This document shows positions 50,648-58,672 of a stretch of 64,000 nt of DNA, piece after piece. Position 1 is the stretch's first letter. Every line of letters starts with the position of its first letter. The notes under the pieces are model-generated. The model was not told the origin of the DNA. It did no database searches and saw nothing but the letters and a program-made list of their open reading frames with translations. Source of the stretch: Bradyrhizobium forestalis (GTDB taxonomy: Bacteria; Pseudomonadota; Alphaproteobacteria; Rhizobiales; Xanthobacteraceae); contig NZ_PGVG01000004.1 in assembly GCF_002795245.1 (NCBI RefSeq), forward strand, positions 248,001-312,000, read 5' to 3'. A program made the position numbers and the translations under genes.

Positions 50648-51169
50648 ATGCTTGATACGATCAGCGCCAGTCCGGCGCAGAGCGCAGCACAGCTCGGCTG
50701 GACCGGCGTGGTGCGCTTCCTCCATCTCGCCCCGCGCGCGTTCCTGCCGATGCGCGCAGCTGAGACGCTCACCCTCGTCGCCGGTAAGGGGATCAAGGGC
50801 GACCGCTACATGATCGGCAAGGAAGAGGGGTTTTACTCGCACAAGCCCGAGGAGGGCCGGCAGGTCACCCTGTTCGAACTCGAGACGTTGGTTGCGCTGA
50901 AGCGCGACGCCGGGATCGAGCTCGGCCCAGAGGAGCATCGGCGTAACGTCACCGTGGAGGGCGTGCCGCTGAATCATCTCGTCGGCCGCCGCCTCTGGCT
51001 GGGCGAGACCCTGCTGGAAGCGACGCGGCTGTCGGTGCCGTGCCGGCATATCGAGGAGATTACCGGCAAGGCGATCTTCGACCCCTTGATCAATCGCTCC
51101 GGCCTCAACTGCAAGATTGTGCAAGGCGGCATCGTCAGGGTCGGCGACACCGTGCGGAATGCAGCATGA
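50648..51169 (+). CDS. MOSC domain-containing protein
   Basis: A 173-residue stand-alone MOSC protein related to YiiM and to the C-terminal domain of mARC/YcbX. The conserved Cys that ligates molybdenum in this fold is most likely Cys132 in LSVPCRHIEE; KGDRY and the final GLNCKIVQGGIVRVGD are typical. YiiM-type proteins use molybdenum cofactor to reduce N-hydroxylated compounds. Its stop overlaps the start of the reductase gene in ATGA, implying a shared complex or pathway. Confidence 0.9.
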   Translation: MLDTISASPAQSAAQLGWTGVVRFLHLAPRAFLPMRAAETLTLVAGKGIKGDRYMIGKEEGFYSHKPEEGRQVTLFELETLVALKRDAGIELGPEEHRRNVTVEGVPLNHLVGRRLWLGETLLEATRLSVPCRHIEEITGKAIFDPLINRSGLNCKIVQGGIVRVGDTVRNAA

Positions 51170-52122
51170 GCGCGCGCCCGATCACGACCGTCAAGACGAT
51201 CGTTACCGGCATCGAGGAGGCGGGGGCAGGCATAAAACTATTCACGCTGGCCGATCCCGACCGGTGGGAATTGCCGCCGTTCAAGCCCGGCGCGCATATC
51301 GATCTGCATCTGCCGAACGGGCTGGTCCGCACCTATTCGCTGTGCAACGAGCCCGCGGACAACACGCGCTATGTCATCGCGGTCAAGCGCGAAGCGGATG
51401 GACGCGGCGGCTCGCGGGCGCTGCATGACGAAGTCGGCATTGGCGACGTCATCGGCGTGTCGTTGCCACGCGGCGGACTCGGGCCCCAAGCTCGCATCGC
51501 GCGCTACGTGTTGCTGGCTGGCGGCATCGGCGTGACGCCGTTCCTGTCCGTGGCGCGGCATCTCGAACGAACGCAGCAAGCCGACTTCATGCTGCATCTG
51601 ATCGTGCGCGAAGAGGTGCCGCTCGCCGCGCATCTCGGCTCACTGGTCGACAAGGGGCGCATCATCGTGCATCGGACGTCTCGGGCCGGGCGGCCCGATC
51701 TCGCAACGCTCGTCGGAGAGGGCGGATCTGAGATCATGGTCGCCTGCTGCGGCCCGGAAAGCATGATCGACGATTTCGAGCGGGTGACCGCGGCGTGGCC
51801 CGCGGCGAGTGTCCATATCGAGCGGTTCACCGCACCACCACCGGTCATCGATCTCGACGCCAAACCGTTCACGCTGTCACTGGCGCGCTCGGGCGCCGAG
51901 ATTCACGTGCGGGCCGGCCAGACCATGCTGGCTGCATTGCAGGAGGGAGGCATCGACATCGCCACCTCTTGCTGCGGCGGCATCTGTGGCGCCTGCAAAG
52001 TCGGATGGATCGAGGGCAAGCCGGTGCACCGCGACCGCATCCTGTCGCCTTACGAGCGCGAGCGCTATCTCATGGTTTGCGTGGCCGGCTCGGACGCCGA
52101 GCGGCTGGTGCTTGACCTCTAA
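51166..52122 (+). CDS. PDR/VanB family flavin and 2Fe-2S reductase
   Basis: A 318-residue reductase: FMN/FAD-binding barrel with RTYSL (55-59), NAD(P)-binding GGIGVTP (119-125), and a C-terminal plant-type ferredoxin with cluster ligands C269, C274, C277 and C305 (C-x4-C-x2-C...C). Transfers electrons from NAD(P)H to a partner; in classic systems an aromatic-ring or O-demethylase oxygenase. No oxygenase lies here, whereas the translationally coupled MOSC protein is the obvious candidate acceptor. The ATG overlaps the MOSC stop. Confidence 0.92.
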   Translation: MSARPITTVKTIVTGIEEAGAGIKLFTLADPDRWELPPFKPGAHIDLHLPNGLVRTYSLCNEPADNTRYVIAVKREADGRGGSRALHDEVGIGDVIGVSLPRGGLGPQARIARYVLLAGGIGVTPFLSVARHLERTQQADFMLHLIVREEVPLAAHLGSLVDKGRIIVHRTSRAGRPDLATLVGEGGSEIMVACCGPESMIDDFERVTAAWPAASVHIERFTAPPPVIDLDAKPFTLSLARSGAEIHVRAGQTMLAALQEGGIDIATSCCGGICGACKVGWIEGKPVHRDRILSPYERERYLMVCVAGSDAERLVLDL

Positions 52123-52123
52123 G

Positions 52124-52333
52124 CTACCAATGCACGCTCTGGCTCGGCACGATGAACGTCGTCGTGCTCTGCGGCGTGGCAAGACTCGTCGCCAGATACC
52201 AACCTGCACCGACGGCGAGCGCCAGCAAGGCAATGGTGGCGAGGAGATCCATTGTTCTGGGGTCGAGGTGCCCCTTGGAACCGAGATTTGAACCAGGCTT
52301 GAAGTGAAAATGAGGGCTGATTTTCCAGCGCAT
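52124..52333 (-). CDS. Small single-pass membrane protein
   Basis: A 69-residue protein with a polar 28-residue N-terminus (PHFHFKPGSNLGSKGHLDPR) and one transmembrane helix (MDLLATIALLALAVGAGWYLATSL), then a short tail. No family recognised. GGGAGGA precedes the ATG at 52333, and a perfect EcfG-type promoter lies upstream, suggesting stress induction. It converges with the reductase gene, stops 1 base apart. Confidence 0.78.
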   Translation of the reverse strand: MRWKISPHFHFKPGSNLGSKGHLDPRTMDLLATIALLALAVGAGWYLATSLATPQSTTTFIVPSQSVHW

Positions 52334-52363
52334 TGTTGTTTCCTCCCGTGGGAGCATCAAAAC

Positions 52364-52388
52364 AACGCGAGCGGAAAGTTCCGGTTCC
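52364..52388 (-). promoter_or_regulatory. EcfG-type stress promoter GGAAC-N16-CGTT
   Basis: On the minus strand GGAAC (52388-52384), a 16-base spacer, and CGTT (52367-52364), 30 bases before the ATG at 52333. Third exact site in the window and again directly upstream of a gene in the right orientation. Confidence 0.72.
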
Positions 52389-52424
52389 GGTCAGGGCAGC
52401 GATGCACAAAGCACCGCGCCAACG

Positions 52425-52763
52425 TCAGGATGCATTGACCCCACGCCAGCGGCCGTAGCGCCAGGGCAGATACCAGCGTGCGCCTTGCGGCGCGGTGAGG
52501 GGCACGTTGTCGATGCCGGACGTGCCGAAGGGATTGCAGCGGAGCAGGCGCGCGAGCGTCATCCAGCCGCCGGCCCAAAGCCCGAACCGTTCGATTGCCT
52601 CATCGCCATAGACCGAGCAGGTCGGCAAATGCCGGCAGTTGTAACCGACCAGGGGCGACAGCGTATGCCGATACAGCCAGATCAGCGCGCGGCCGAACCT
52701 GCGCGGCAGCCGCAGCACACCGTCGGTAGAGCTGGAACAATGCTCGCAGGCTGAATGCTTCAT
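52425..52763 (-). CDS. yidD: Membrane protein insertion efficiency factor YidD
   Basis: A 112-residue YidD protein. The family core is clear: LIWLYRHTLSPLVGYNCRHL, PTCSVYGDEAIERFG and RCNPFGTSGIDNVP. YidD assists YidC/Sec-dependent insertion of inner-membrane proteins. It is usually near rnpA-yidC; here it is with the scaffold-folE-hisI block. The ATG at 52763 gives a Cys-containing N-terminus (MKHSACEHCSSS), a bit longer than usual. Confidence 0.95.
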   Translation of the reverse strand: MKHSACEHCSSSTDGVLRLPRRFGRALIWLYRHTLSPLVGYNCRHLPTCSVYGDEAIERFGLWAGGWMTLARLLRCNPFGTSGIDNVPLTAPQGARWYLPWRYGRWRGVNAS

Positions 52764-53012
52764 GTGCGCTTTGCTGCGACGTTGATCGCGGTGTTGCACG
52801 GTTCCGGCGCAGGGAACCGTAAGCTGTTGTTTGCGCGCCATATTTTGCGTGCTTTTTGGGAGCAGTGCAGCAAGTAGCTGTGGACGAGCTGTATTCCCAC
52901 GGATACCATTTTTGTGACGTCCATGTGTAGAAACATACGCCTGTATGATGGACTCAGAGAGCGCTACCGGGGATTGTTTTAGGGACCTTTGGGGCTTGGG
53001 GAAGGAACCAGA

Positions 53013-53906
53013 TTGAGACTTCTGAACTCCCTTGATCTTCGCGGCTGGTTGCTAGTGGGAACCGCCGTTTGTGGAGTCGCGCTGGCTGGTGCCGTCGCGA
53101 CATTCGGGTCGTCGGCCCGAGCCGGCGCTGCCCTCGAGGAGCGCAAGCTGCCGATGAAGTTCAGCTGGGTCGCCTGCGAGCCGAACTGCCGCGGCTGGAT
53201 CAGCGCAGTCGGCATCATCACCGCCGATACGCCCAAGGAATTCGAAGAGTTTTCGCGTGGACGCCAGCTCGGCGGCGCGACCGTGGTGCTCGACTCCAGC
53301 GGCGGTTCCGTCAACGACGCGATCACGCTCGGCCGCCGCTTCCGCAATCTCGGGCTTTTGACCACGGTCGGCGTGACCCTCCGCAGCGGGCAGTCGGCTC
53401 GCCCGGCGGTCGCGCCGGAAGCCTATTGCGAATCCATGTGCGTGTTCCTGCTGCTGGCCGGCAAGAAGCGCTACGTGCCGGAAGCCGCTCATGTCCGCGT
53501 CCATCAGATCTGGATGGGTGACCGGGCCGATGATGCCAAGGCCGCGAGCTACAGCGCGCAGGATCTGATGATCGTGGAGCGCGACATCGGCCGCCTCGCC
53601 AAATACACCTTCGACATGGGCGGCGCCGGCGACTTGCTATCGCTTGCGCTCAGCGTTCCGCCCTGGGAAGAGCTGCACGAGCTCGACGTCGGCGAGCTCA
53701 AGCTCACCAACCTGGTCACGACCGATCTCGTGGCTGATGTGCTCCCGCATGTGGACATCTCAGCGCCGGCAATGGCGCAGCTTGCGCCGAAGACGCAAGC
53801 CAGGTTCGGCGCGGAACCGGAACAGCCGGCCAAGTCGACCAAGACGGCGGAGGCCCTGGTGCCGACCGGCAGCGCGGCAGCGCCGGCTACGGCGGCGCAG
53901 AAGTAA
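53013..53906 (+). CDS. Periplasmic ClpP/crotonase-like protein (COG3904 type)
   Basis: A 297-residue protein with a signal-anchor (about 10-32) and a soluble domain resembling ClpP-like predicted periplasmic proteins: LDSSGGSVNDAITLGRRFR (where membrane-bound serine proteases keep G-G-S/D-V), then ESMCVFLLLAGKKRYVPE with a cysteine where ClpP-like enzymes carry Ser, and HVRVHQIWMG with His. A Ser-to-Cys change at the nucleophile is possible. The TTG at 53013 is preceded by GAAGGA. Confidence 0.82.
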   Translation: MRLLNSLDLRGWLLVGTAVCGVALAGAVATFGSSARAGAALEERKLPMKFSWVACEPNCRGWISAVGIITADTPKEFEEFSRGRQLGGATVVLDSSGGSVNDAITLGRRFRNLGLLTTVGVTLRSGQSARPAVAPEAYCESMCVFLLLAGKKRYVPEAAHVRVHQIWMGDRADDAKAASYSAQDLMIVERDIGRLAKYTFDMGGAGDLLSLALSVPPWEELHELDVGELKLTNLVTTDLVADVLPHVDISAPAMAQLAPKTQARFGAEPEQPAKSTKTAEALVPTGSAAAPATAAQK

Positions 53907-53938
53907 CCTCTCAAAATCCTGGCAGTCATTCGACCTAT

Positions 53939-53956
53939 GGTGCGCAATTGCGCACC
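53939..53956. repeat. Perfect 18-bp palindrome
   Basis: GGTGCGCAATTGCGCACC reads identically on both strands. It lies between converging genes (stops at 53906 and 54033), so it may form a hairpin that limits read-through, or be a dimeric protein site. Confidence 0.7.
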
Positions 53957-54032
53957 TGAGAATCTCGATCGATCATCTCTAGGTTCCGGGTCCAATGCTG
54001 CGCATCGCCCCGGAATGACGGACGGAGAGAGA

Positions 54033-54488
54033 TCAGCCCTGCGCTGCCGCCGGCTGCTCGGCCTTGGCCTCGATCTGGCCGATGGCATCAACCACGGCGT
54101 CGAAGGTTAGAAGCGTCGAGGCATGACGCGCCTTGTAGTCCCGGACCGGCTCGAGGAACTTGATCTCCTCCCATTTGCCTTCAGGAGGCGCGCCGTTCTC
54201 CTTCAGCATCTTGCGAACGGTTTCACGTAACTCACGGAGCTCGCTTGCAGTCGAGCCGACCACGTGACTTGCCATGATGGATGAAGAGGCCTGGCCCAAG
54301 GCGCACGCCTTCACGTCATGGGCGAAGTCGGTGACGGTGTCCCCGTTCATCTTGAGGTCGACCTTCACGGTCGAGCCGCATAGCTTGGAGTGGGCGGTGG
54401 CAGAGGCGTCGGGGTCCGACAACCGCCCGAGGCGCGGAATATTCCCGGCCAGTTCGATGATCCGCTTGTTGTAGATGTCGTTCAGCAT
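54033..54488 (-). CDS. Iron-sulfur cluster assembly scaffold-like protein (IscU/SufU type)
   Basis: A 151-residue member of the NifU-N/IscU superfamily: start LNDIYNKRIIELAGNIP, first cysteine in KLCGSTVKV (Cys37), second in VKACALGQASSSIMAS (Cys62). The third ligand, expected in an R-x-K-C-x-L-like segment, is replaced: the protein has YKARHASTLLTFDAV with His instead. So it may bind clusters differently or act in another step. It is divergent from folE, an arrangement I recall from Rhizobiales. Confidence 0.88.
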   Translation of the reverse strand: MLNDIYNKRIIELAGNIPRLGRLSDPDASATAHSKLCGSTVKVDLKMNGDTVTDFAHDVKACALGQASSSIMASHVVGSTASELRELRETVRKMLKENGAPPEGKWEEIKFLEPVRDYKARHASTLLTFDAVVDAIGQIEAKAEQPAAAQG

Positions 54489-54724
54489 GTGATGGAGTCC
54501 AGCACTTCCGCACCCGATCGGCCTTGGCGGGCGGCGTCCACGGTCCTATATAGGGGCGGAACCGGCGGAAAAATAGCCCAACGGAGCGGCCAGACCTACG
54601 CGGCCGACGTTAGTGGTGAGGATCTTTTCCACCGGCTTCAGTTGTTCTGTTCAGGCGTCCGGCGGCTTGGCCGCCCCGTCTGCCGGTGACACTCCGGCCG
54701 TTGAGGCCGTCGAACGGAGTCGAT

Positions 54725-55417
54725 ATGGACGCTGCAATCAAATCCATCCGCCCCAACAAGCCCTCTGACCGGCAGCCCGAGAGCCGTCCGGCCGAGCTTG
54801 ATCCTGCCGAATTCCTGGAGGCCGCCGTCCGCGCCGACCAGCCGCGCCCCGCGCGCGCCGAGGCGGAAGCGGCGGTGAAGACGCTGCTCGCCTATATCGG
54901 CGAGAACCCCCGGCGCGAGGGCCTGCTCGACACGCCGCGCCGCGTCGTCGAGGCTTTCGACGAACTCTATCAAGGCTACCACCAGTGCCCGGCCGAGGTG
55001 CTCGACCGCACCTTCGGCGAGACCGCCGGCTACGACGATTTCGTGCTGGTGCGCGACATCGAGTTCACCTCGCAGTGCGAGCATCACATGATGCCGTTCT
55101 ACGGCAAGGCGCACATCGCCTATACGCCGGTGGAACGCGTCGTCGGCTTGTCCAAGCTCGCGCGCCTGACCGACATCTTCGCCCGCAGGCTCCAGACCCA
55201 GGAGCACCTGACGGCGCAGATCGCCGCGGCCATCGACGAGATCCTCAAGCCCCGCGGCGTTGCGGTGCTGATCGAGGCCGAGCATACCTGCATGTCGGTG
55301 CGTGGCGTTGCCAAGCATGGCGCCTCCACCTTCACCAGCCGCTTCACCGGCATGTTCCGCGACAACCCCGCGGAGCAAGCCCGTTTCCTGTCCCTGGTGC
55401 GAGGCACGACGCGCTGA
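54725..55417 (+). CDS. folE: GTP cyclohydrolase I
   Basis: A 230-residue enzyme opening the guanine ring of GTP to 7,8-dihydroneopterin triphosphate, first step of folate/tetrahydrobiopterin synthesis. Zinc ligands are visible in [16 protein letters not shown] (Cys, His) and [14 protein letters not shown] HTCMSVRGV (Cys). The N-terminal 45 residues are a variable extension. GGAG precedes the ATG at 54725. hisI follows 27 bases downstream. Confidence 0.96.
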   Translation: MDAAIKSIRPNKPSDRQPESRPAELDPAEFLEAAVRADQPRPARAEAEAAVKTLLAYIGENPRREGLLDTPRRVVEAFDELYQGYHQCPAEVLDRTFGETAGYDDFVLVRDIEFTSQCEHHMMPFYGKAHIAYTPVERVVGLSKLARLTDIFARRLQTQEHLTAQIAAAIDEILKPRGVAVLIEAEHTCMSVRGVAKHGASTFTSRFTGMFRDNPAEQARFLSLVRGTTR

Positions 55418-55444
55418 CCTCGCGAAGAACTGGCGAGGTTTGTC

Positions 55445-55867
55445 GTGTCCGCTCACTCCCATGAGATCGAGGAAGGGCTGTCCTTCCAGCCGCGCTTTGA
55501 CGCCGCCGGCCTCGTGACCTGCGTCGCGACCGACGTCGCCACCGGCGACGTGCTGATGGTCGCGCACATGAACGAGGAGGCGCTGCGCAAGACCATTGCG
55601 ACCGGCGAAGCCTGGTACTTCAGCCGCTCGCGCAATGCCTTGTGGCGAAAAGGTGAGACCTCAGGTCAGACCCAGCGCGTCATCGAGATGCGCACCGATT
55701 GCGATCAGGATGCGGTCTGGATCCGCGTCGAGCAGATCGGCGCGGCCTGCCACACCGGCCGACGGTCGTGCTTCTATCGCAAGGTCGAGGCGGAGGGCGG
55801 GGGAGCGAAGCTGGTCTTCAGTGGGGCCGAGCGGCTGTTCGATCCGGACGCAGTCTACAAGAAATAG
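55445..55867 (+). CDS. hisI: Phosphoribosyl-AMP cyclohydrolase
   Basis: A 140-residue zinc enzyme for the third step of histidine biosynthesis (PR-AMP to ProFAR). Metal and active-site motifs DCDQDAVWI and [12 protein letters not shown] are present, as is SQ-like SGQTQRV. The GTG at 55445 follows GAGG; it lies 27 bases after folE, as often in Rhizobiales, and both enzymes open purine rings. Stand-alone HisI without the HisE domain, as normal in alphaproteobacteria. Confidence 0.95.
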   Translation: MSAHSHEIEEGLSFQPRFDAAGLVTCVATDVATGDVLMVAHMNEEALRKTIATGEAWYFSRSRNALWRKGETSGQTQRVIEMRTDCDQDAVWIRVEQIGAACHTGRRSCFYRKVEAEGGGAKLVFSGAERLFDPDAVYKK

Positions 55868-55873
55868 CCGGCT

Positions 55874-55976
55874 GTCATTCCGGGGAGTGCGAAGCACGAG
55901 CCCGGAATCCATCGCACGGCAACACGCGCGGTCGGAGGGATTTCGGGTTCATCGCTGCGCGATGCCCCGGAATGAC
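55874..55976. repeat. Repeat family D (GTCATTCCGGGG)
   Basis: Outer arms GTCATTCCGGGG (55874-55885) and CCCCGGAATGAC (55965-55976) form a perfect 12-bp inverted repeat about 79 bases apart, 6 bases after the hisI stop. A partial relative (GCATCGCCCCGGAATGACGG) occurs near 54002-54021. Confidence 0.75.
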
Positions 55977-55988
55977 GCGGAGAGTCAA

Positions 55989-56007
55989 TTAACCCCGCAT
56001 TAACCAT
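55989..56007 (+). promoter_or_regulatory. CtrA site TTAA-N7-TTAACCAT
   Basis: TTAA at 55989-55992, a 7-base spacer, and TTAACCAT at 56000-56007: a full match to the alphaproteobacterial CtrA consensus including the extended half-site. It lies 75 bases before the ATG of the lytic transglycosylase. Confidence 0.62.
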
Positions 56008-56082
56008 ACCTGTCCCACGGTGAGACGACGGGCGCTGAATTGCCGGCGCCGCTCAACGCCGCGCGGGGCGGGGCACTTCATC

Positions 56083-57102
56083 ATGTCGATCGACAATTCC
56101 AGTGCCACGCAGACGGCCGGCCTCGATCCGTCGCGGGCGCGCGTCGCCGGTGCGATCAAGCAGGCCTCGAACATCTCCGGCGTCAGCTTCCAGTACATGC
56201 TGACCACCGCCAAGATGGAATCGGATTTCGATCCGACGGCGGGGGCCACCACCTCGTCCGCGCACGGGCTCTACCAGTTCATCGACCAGACCTGGCTCGG
56301 CACGGTGAAGGAGGCGGGCGCCCAGCTCGGTTATGGCAGCTACGCCGACGCCATCACCAGGACCTCGGCTGGCACCTACACCGTCGATGATCCCGTGATG
56401 AAGCGATCGATCATGAAGCTGCGCGATGACCCGGAGGCCGCATCTACCATGGCGGCGGCGCTGACGCAGTCGAATAGTTTCAAGCTCACCGGTCTGCTCG
56501 GCCGCAGGCCGAGCGACAGCGAGCTCTATATGGCGCATTTCATGGGCGTCGGCGGCGCCGCAAAACTCATCGCCAATGCCGAGGACAATCCGCAAGCCGT
56601 CGGCGCGCGGCTGTTTCCCAACGCGGCTGCCGCCAACCGCTCGATCTTCTACGCCAAGGACGGCCGCGCCCGCAGCGTCTCAGAGGTCTATTCGGTGCTC
56701 GACGCACGCTACGCCAGCGCGGCCAATTCGAAAGTCACCCGCAGCGCGATGGCGATGTATGGCGGCACGCCGTCGACCACTGAGGTCGCCAGCGCCAACG
56801 GCGTGCAGCCCGCTGTGCCTGTCATCGACAACGCCGCCTATCTCCAGACCTTCCCGAACACGCGCGCCGTGACGCCCGTCAATGCGACCTCGCCAACGGT
56901 CGTCGCGGACAATGCGCCGAGCACGCCGGTGTTTCGTTCGATCTATCAGCCCGGCGATGCCACGCAGCCGGTCTCGACCACGGTGCAGAAATTATGGGGC
57001 AACAATGCCTCGCTCACCTCGGTCGCATCGGCGACGCCGGACGTGCGGCCGCCGCAGCCGCTCGATCTCTTCAGCGATCGCAGCGGCACGTTCAGCAGCT
57101 AA
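56083..57102 (+). CDS. Lytic transglycosylase domain protein
   Basis: A 339-residue protein. The N-terminal half is a goose-lysozyme/SLT-type catalytic domain: ISGVSFQYMLTTAKMESDFDP with the catalytic Glu, and SSAHGLYQFIDQTWL, a variant of the G-L-M/Y-Q-x-x-P/D motif. The C-terminal half (about 210-339) is low-complexity, rich in Thr, Ser, Pro and Val. No classical signal peptide is seen, as in flagellar-export-dependent glycosylases; a CtrA site upstream fits a flagellar or cell-cycle role. It probably cleaves peptidoglycan to let a structure through. Confidence 0.88.
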   Translation: MSIDNSSATQTAGLDPSRARVAGAIKQASNISGVSFQYMLTTAKMESDFDPTAGATTSSAHGLYQFIDQTWLGTVKEAGAQLGYGSYADAITRTSAGTYTVDDPVMKRSIMKLRDDPEAASTMAAALTQSNSFKLTGLLGRRPSDSELYMAHFMGVGGAAKLIANAEDNPQAVGARLFPNAAAANRSIFYAKDGRARSVSEVYSVLDARYASAANSKVTRSAMAMYGGTPSTTEVASANGVQPAVPVIDNAAYLQTFPNTRAVTPVNATSPTVVADNAPSTPVFRSIYQPGDATQPVSTTVQKLWGNNASLTSVASATPDVRPPQPLDLFSDRSGTFSS

Positions 57103-57112
57103 TTCTGAAGCC

Positions 57113-57245
57113 GTGTCCCGGACAAGGCGCGTCGCGCAAGCGACGGGCCGCAGAGCCGGGACCCAGGCCACGCGCACCACTCGCTCAGATTCTGGACCCC
57201 GGCTCAGCAGCGCATCGCTGGCGCGCTGCGCCGCGTCCGGGGCAC
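57113..57245. repeat. Dispersed repeat family B, copy 5
   Basis: Contains GTCCCGGACAAGGCGCGTCG, the 17-mer GCAGAGCCGGGACCCAG (57150-57166), CCCCGGCTCAGCAGCGCA and CGCGTCCGGGGCACGCG. Immediately downstream of the transglycosylase. The region beyond, to 57391, holds TTAACAAAACGTCAA (a near CtrA site at 57269) and a 6-bp hairpin ACGCTT...AAGCGT. Confidence 0.78.
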
Positions 57246-57391
57246 GCGCGGAAGGAGTCTTTGTTCCCTTAACAAAACGTCAATAAAACCAGCCAGTTAT
57301 GGTGAACGCTTTGTTAAGCGTCGTGGTTTATTTTGTGTTGCAGGTGACGAGCCGTCATCGTTTTTCGTTTGTTGTGTAAGCCGGAAGCAGC

Positions 57392-58567
57392 ATGATTGTT
57401 CGGCAGTTCATTCATTGGATCAGGACGGCGCCCGCCGGCGAGCGGGCCGAGGCCACAAGGGCGTTGGCCCGGGCCTGGCTGATCTCAGACCTTTCTGCGG
57501 ACGACCGCATCGCCGCCGAAGGCGCGCTTCTGATGCTGCTCGACGATCCCTCGCCGCTGGTGCGGCAGGCGATGGCTGAAGCTTTTGCCCGCAGCCTTGA
57601 TGCGCCGGCCGCGATCGTGCGGGCGCTGTCGACAGATCAGCCGACCGTCGCGCTGCCGCTGCTCGAGCATTCTCCGCTGCTGATTGACGCCGATCTCGTC
57701 GACATCGTCGCGACCGGCAACGAGGAGGTGCAATGCGCCGTTGCCCGCCGCATCGCATTGCCGGTATCGGTCTGCGCCGCGATCGCCGAAGTCGGCTGCG
57801 CGGCTGCCGCGCTCGAGCTGATCGAAAATCCCCACGCCGAGCTGGCCCCGTTCTCCTGGGACCGCATCGTCGAGCGTCACGGCCATCTCGCAGCGATCCG
57901 CGAGGCGATGCTGGTGCTGGAGGATCTGCCGGCCGCAACGCGTGCCGCGCTGGTGGCAAAGCTCTCGGAGACACTGGCGCAATTCGTCGTGGCGCGGAAC
58001 TGGCTGAGCGCCGACCGCGCGGATCGCATCACCATCGAGGCGCGTGACCGCTCCACCATGAACATCGCGGCGCGCTCGCGCGGCGAGGACATGCAAGGCC
58101 TGGTCCGGCATTTGCGCATCACCGGCCAGCTCACCGCGGGCCTGATCCTGCGTGCACTGCTATCGGGCAATCTCGATGTGTTCGACGCGGCCCTCGCCGA
58201 ACTGGCCGATCTGCCGCTGGCACGCGTCTCGGCGCTGCTGCACGACCGCGGCGGCAATAGCCTGCACGCGCTGCTCCGCCGCGCCGGGTTGCCCGAGGCG
58301 ACGTTTGCTGCATTCCAGGTCGCACTCGAGGCCTGCCACGAGCAAGGCTTCGTCGATAGTGACGACGGCGCGGTGCGGCTGCGCCGGCGTATGGTCGAGC
58401 GCGTGCTCACGCATTGCGAGACCGACCGGGGCGCCACCGAGCCGCTGATGGTCCTGCTGCGCCGCTTCGCCACCGAATCCGCGCGTGAAGAGGCACGGCT
58501 GTTCTGCGACGAGCTCGTCGCGGATGATGCGATCGATCCGGTCTATGATGATCTGATTGCGGCGTAG
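57392..58567 (+). CDS. DUF2336 domain-containing protein
   Basis: A 391-residue all-helical protein of DUF2336 (PF10098), widespread in alphaproteobacteria. The sequence shows HEAT-like helical pairs (LLMLLDDPSPLVRQAMAEAFAR, VAARRIALP-like CAVARRIALPVSVCAAIAEVG). No catalytic motif is known. Followed by repeat family C and the converging Hpt gene. A near CtrA-like motif is upstream. Confidence 0.9.
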   Translation: MIVRQFIHWIRTAPAGERAEATRALARAWLISDLSADDRIAAEGALLMLLDDPSPLVRQAMAEAFARSLDAPAAIVRALSTDQPTVALPLLEHSPLLIDADLVDIVATGNEEVQCAVARRIALPVSVCAAIAEVGCAAAALELIENPHAELAPFSWDRIVERHGHLAAIREAMLVLEDLPAATRAALVAKLSETLAQFVVARNWLSADRADRITIEARDRSTMNIAARSRGEDMQGLVRHLRITGQLTAGLILRALLSGNLDVFDAALAELADLPLARVSALLHDRGGNSLHALLRRAGLPEATFAAFQVALEACHEQGFVDSDDGAVRLRRRMVERVLTHCETDRGATEPLMVLLRRFATESAREEARLFCDELVADDAIDPVYDDLIAA

Positions 58568-58583
58568 CCGGCCCCGCATGCTC

Positions 58584-58663
58584 CGTCATTGCGAGCGCAG
58601 CGAAGCAATCCAGACTGCCGCCGCGGAGGGATTCTGGATTGCTTCGCTGCGCTCGCAATGACG
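58584..58663. repeat. Repeat family C: perfect 31-bp inverted repeat
   Basis: Arms 58584-58614 and 58633-58663 are exact inverted copies (CGTCATTGCGAGCGCAGCG...), with an 18-base centre. It lies between two converging genes, 16 bases after one stop and 9 bases from the other, a typical REP/BIME position. A partial copy is at 1664-1690. Confidence 0.88.
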
Positions 58664-58672
58664 AGAGGAGAA

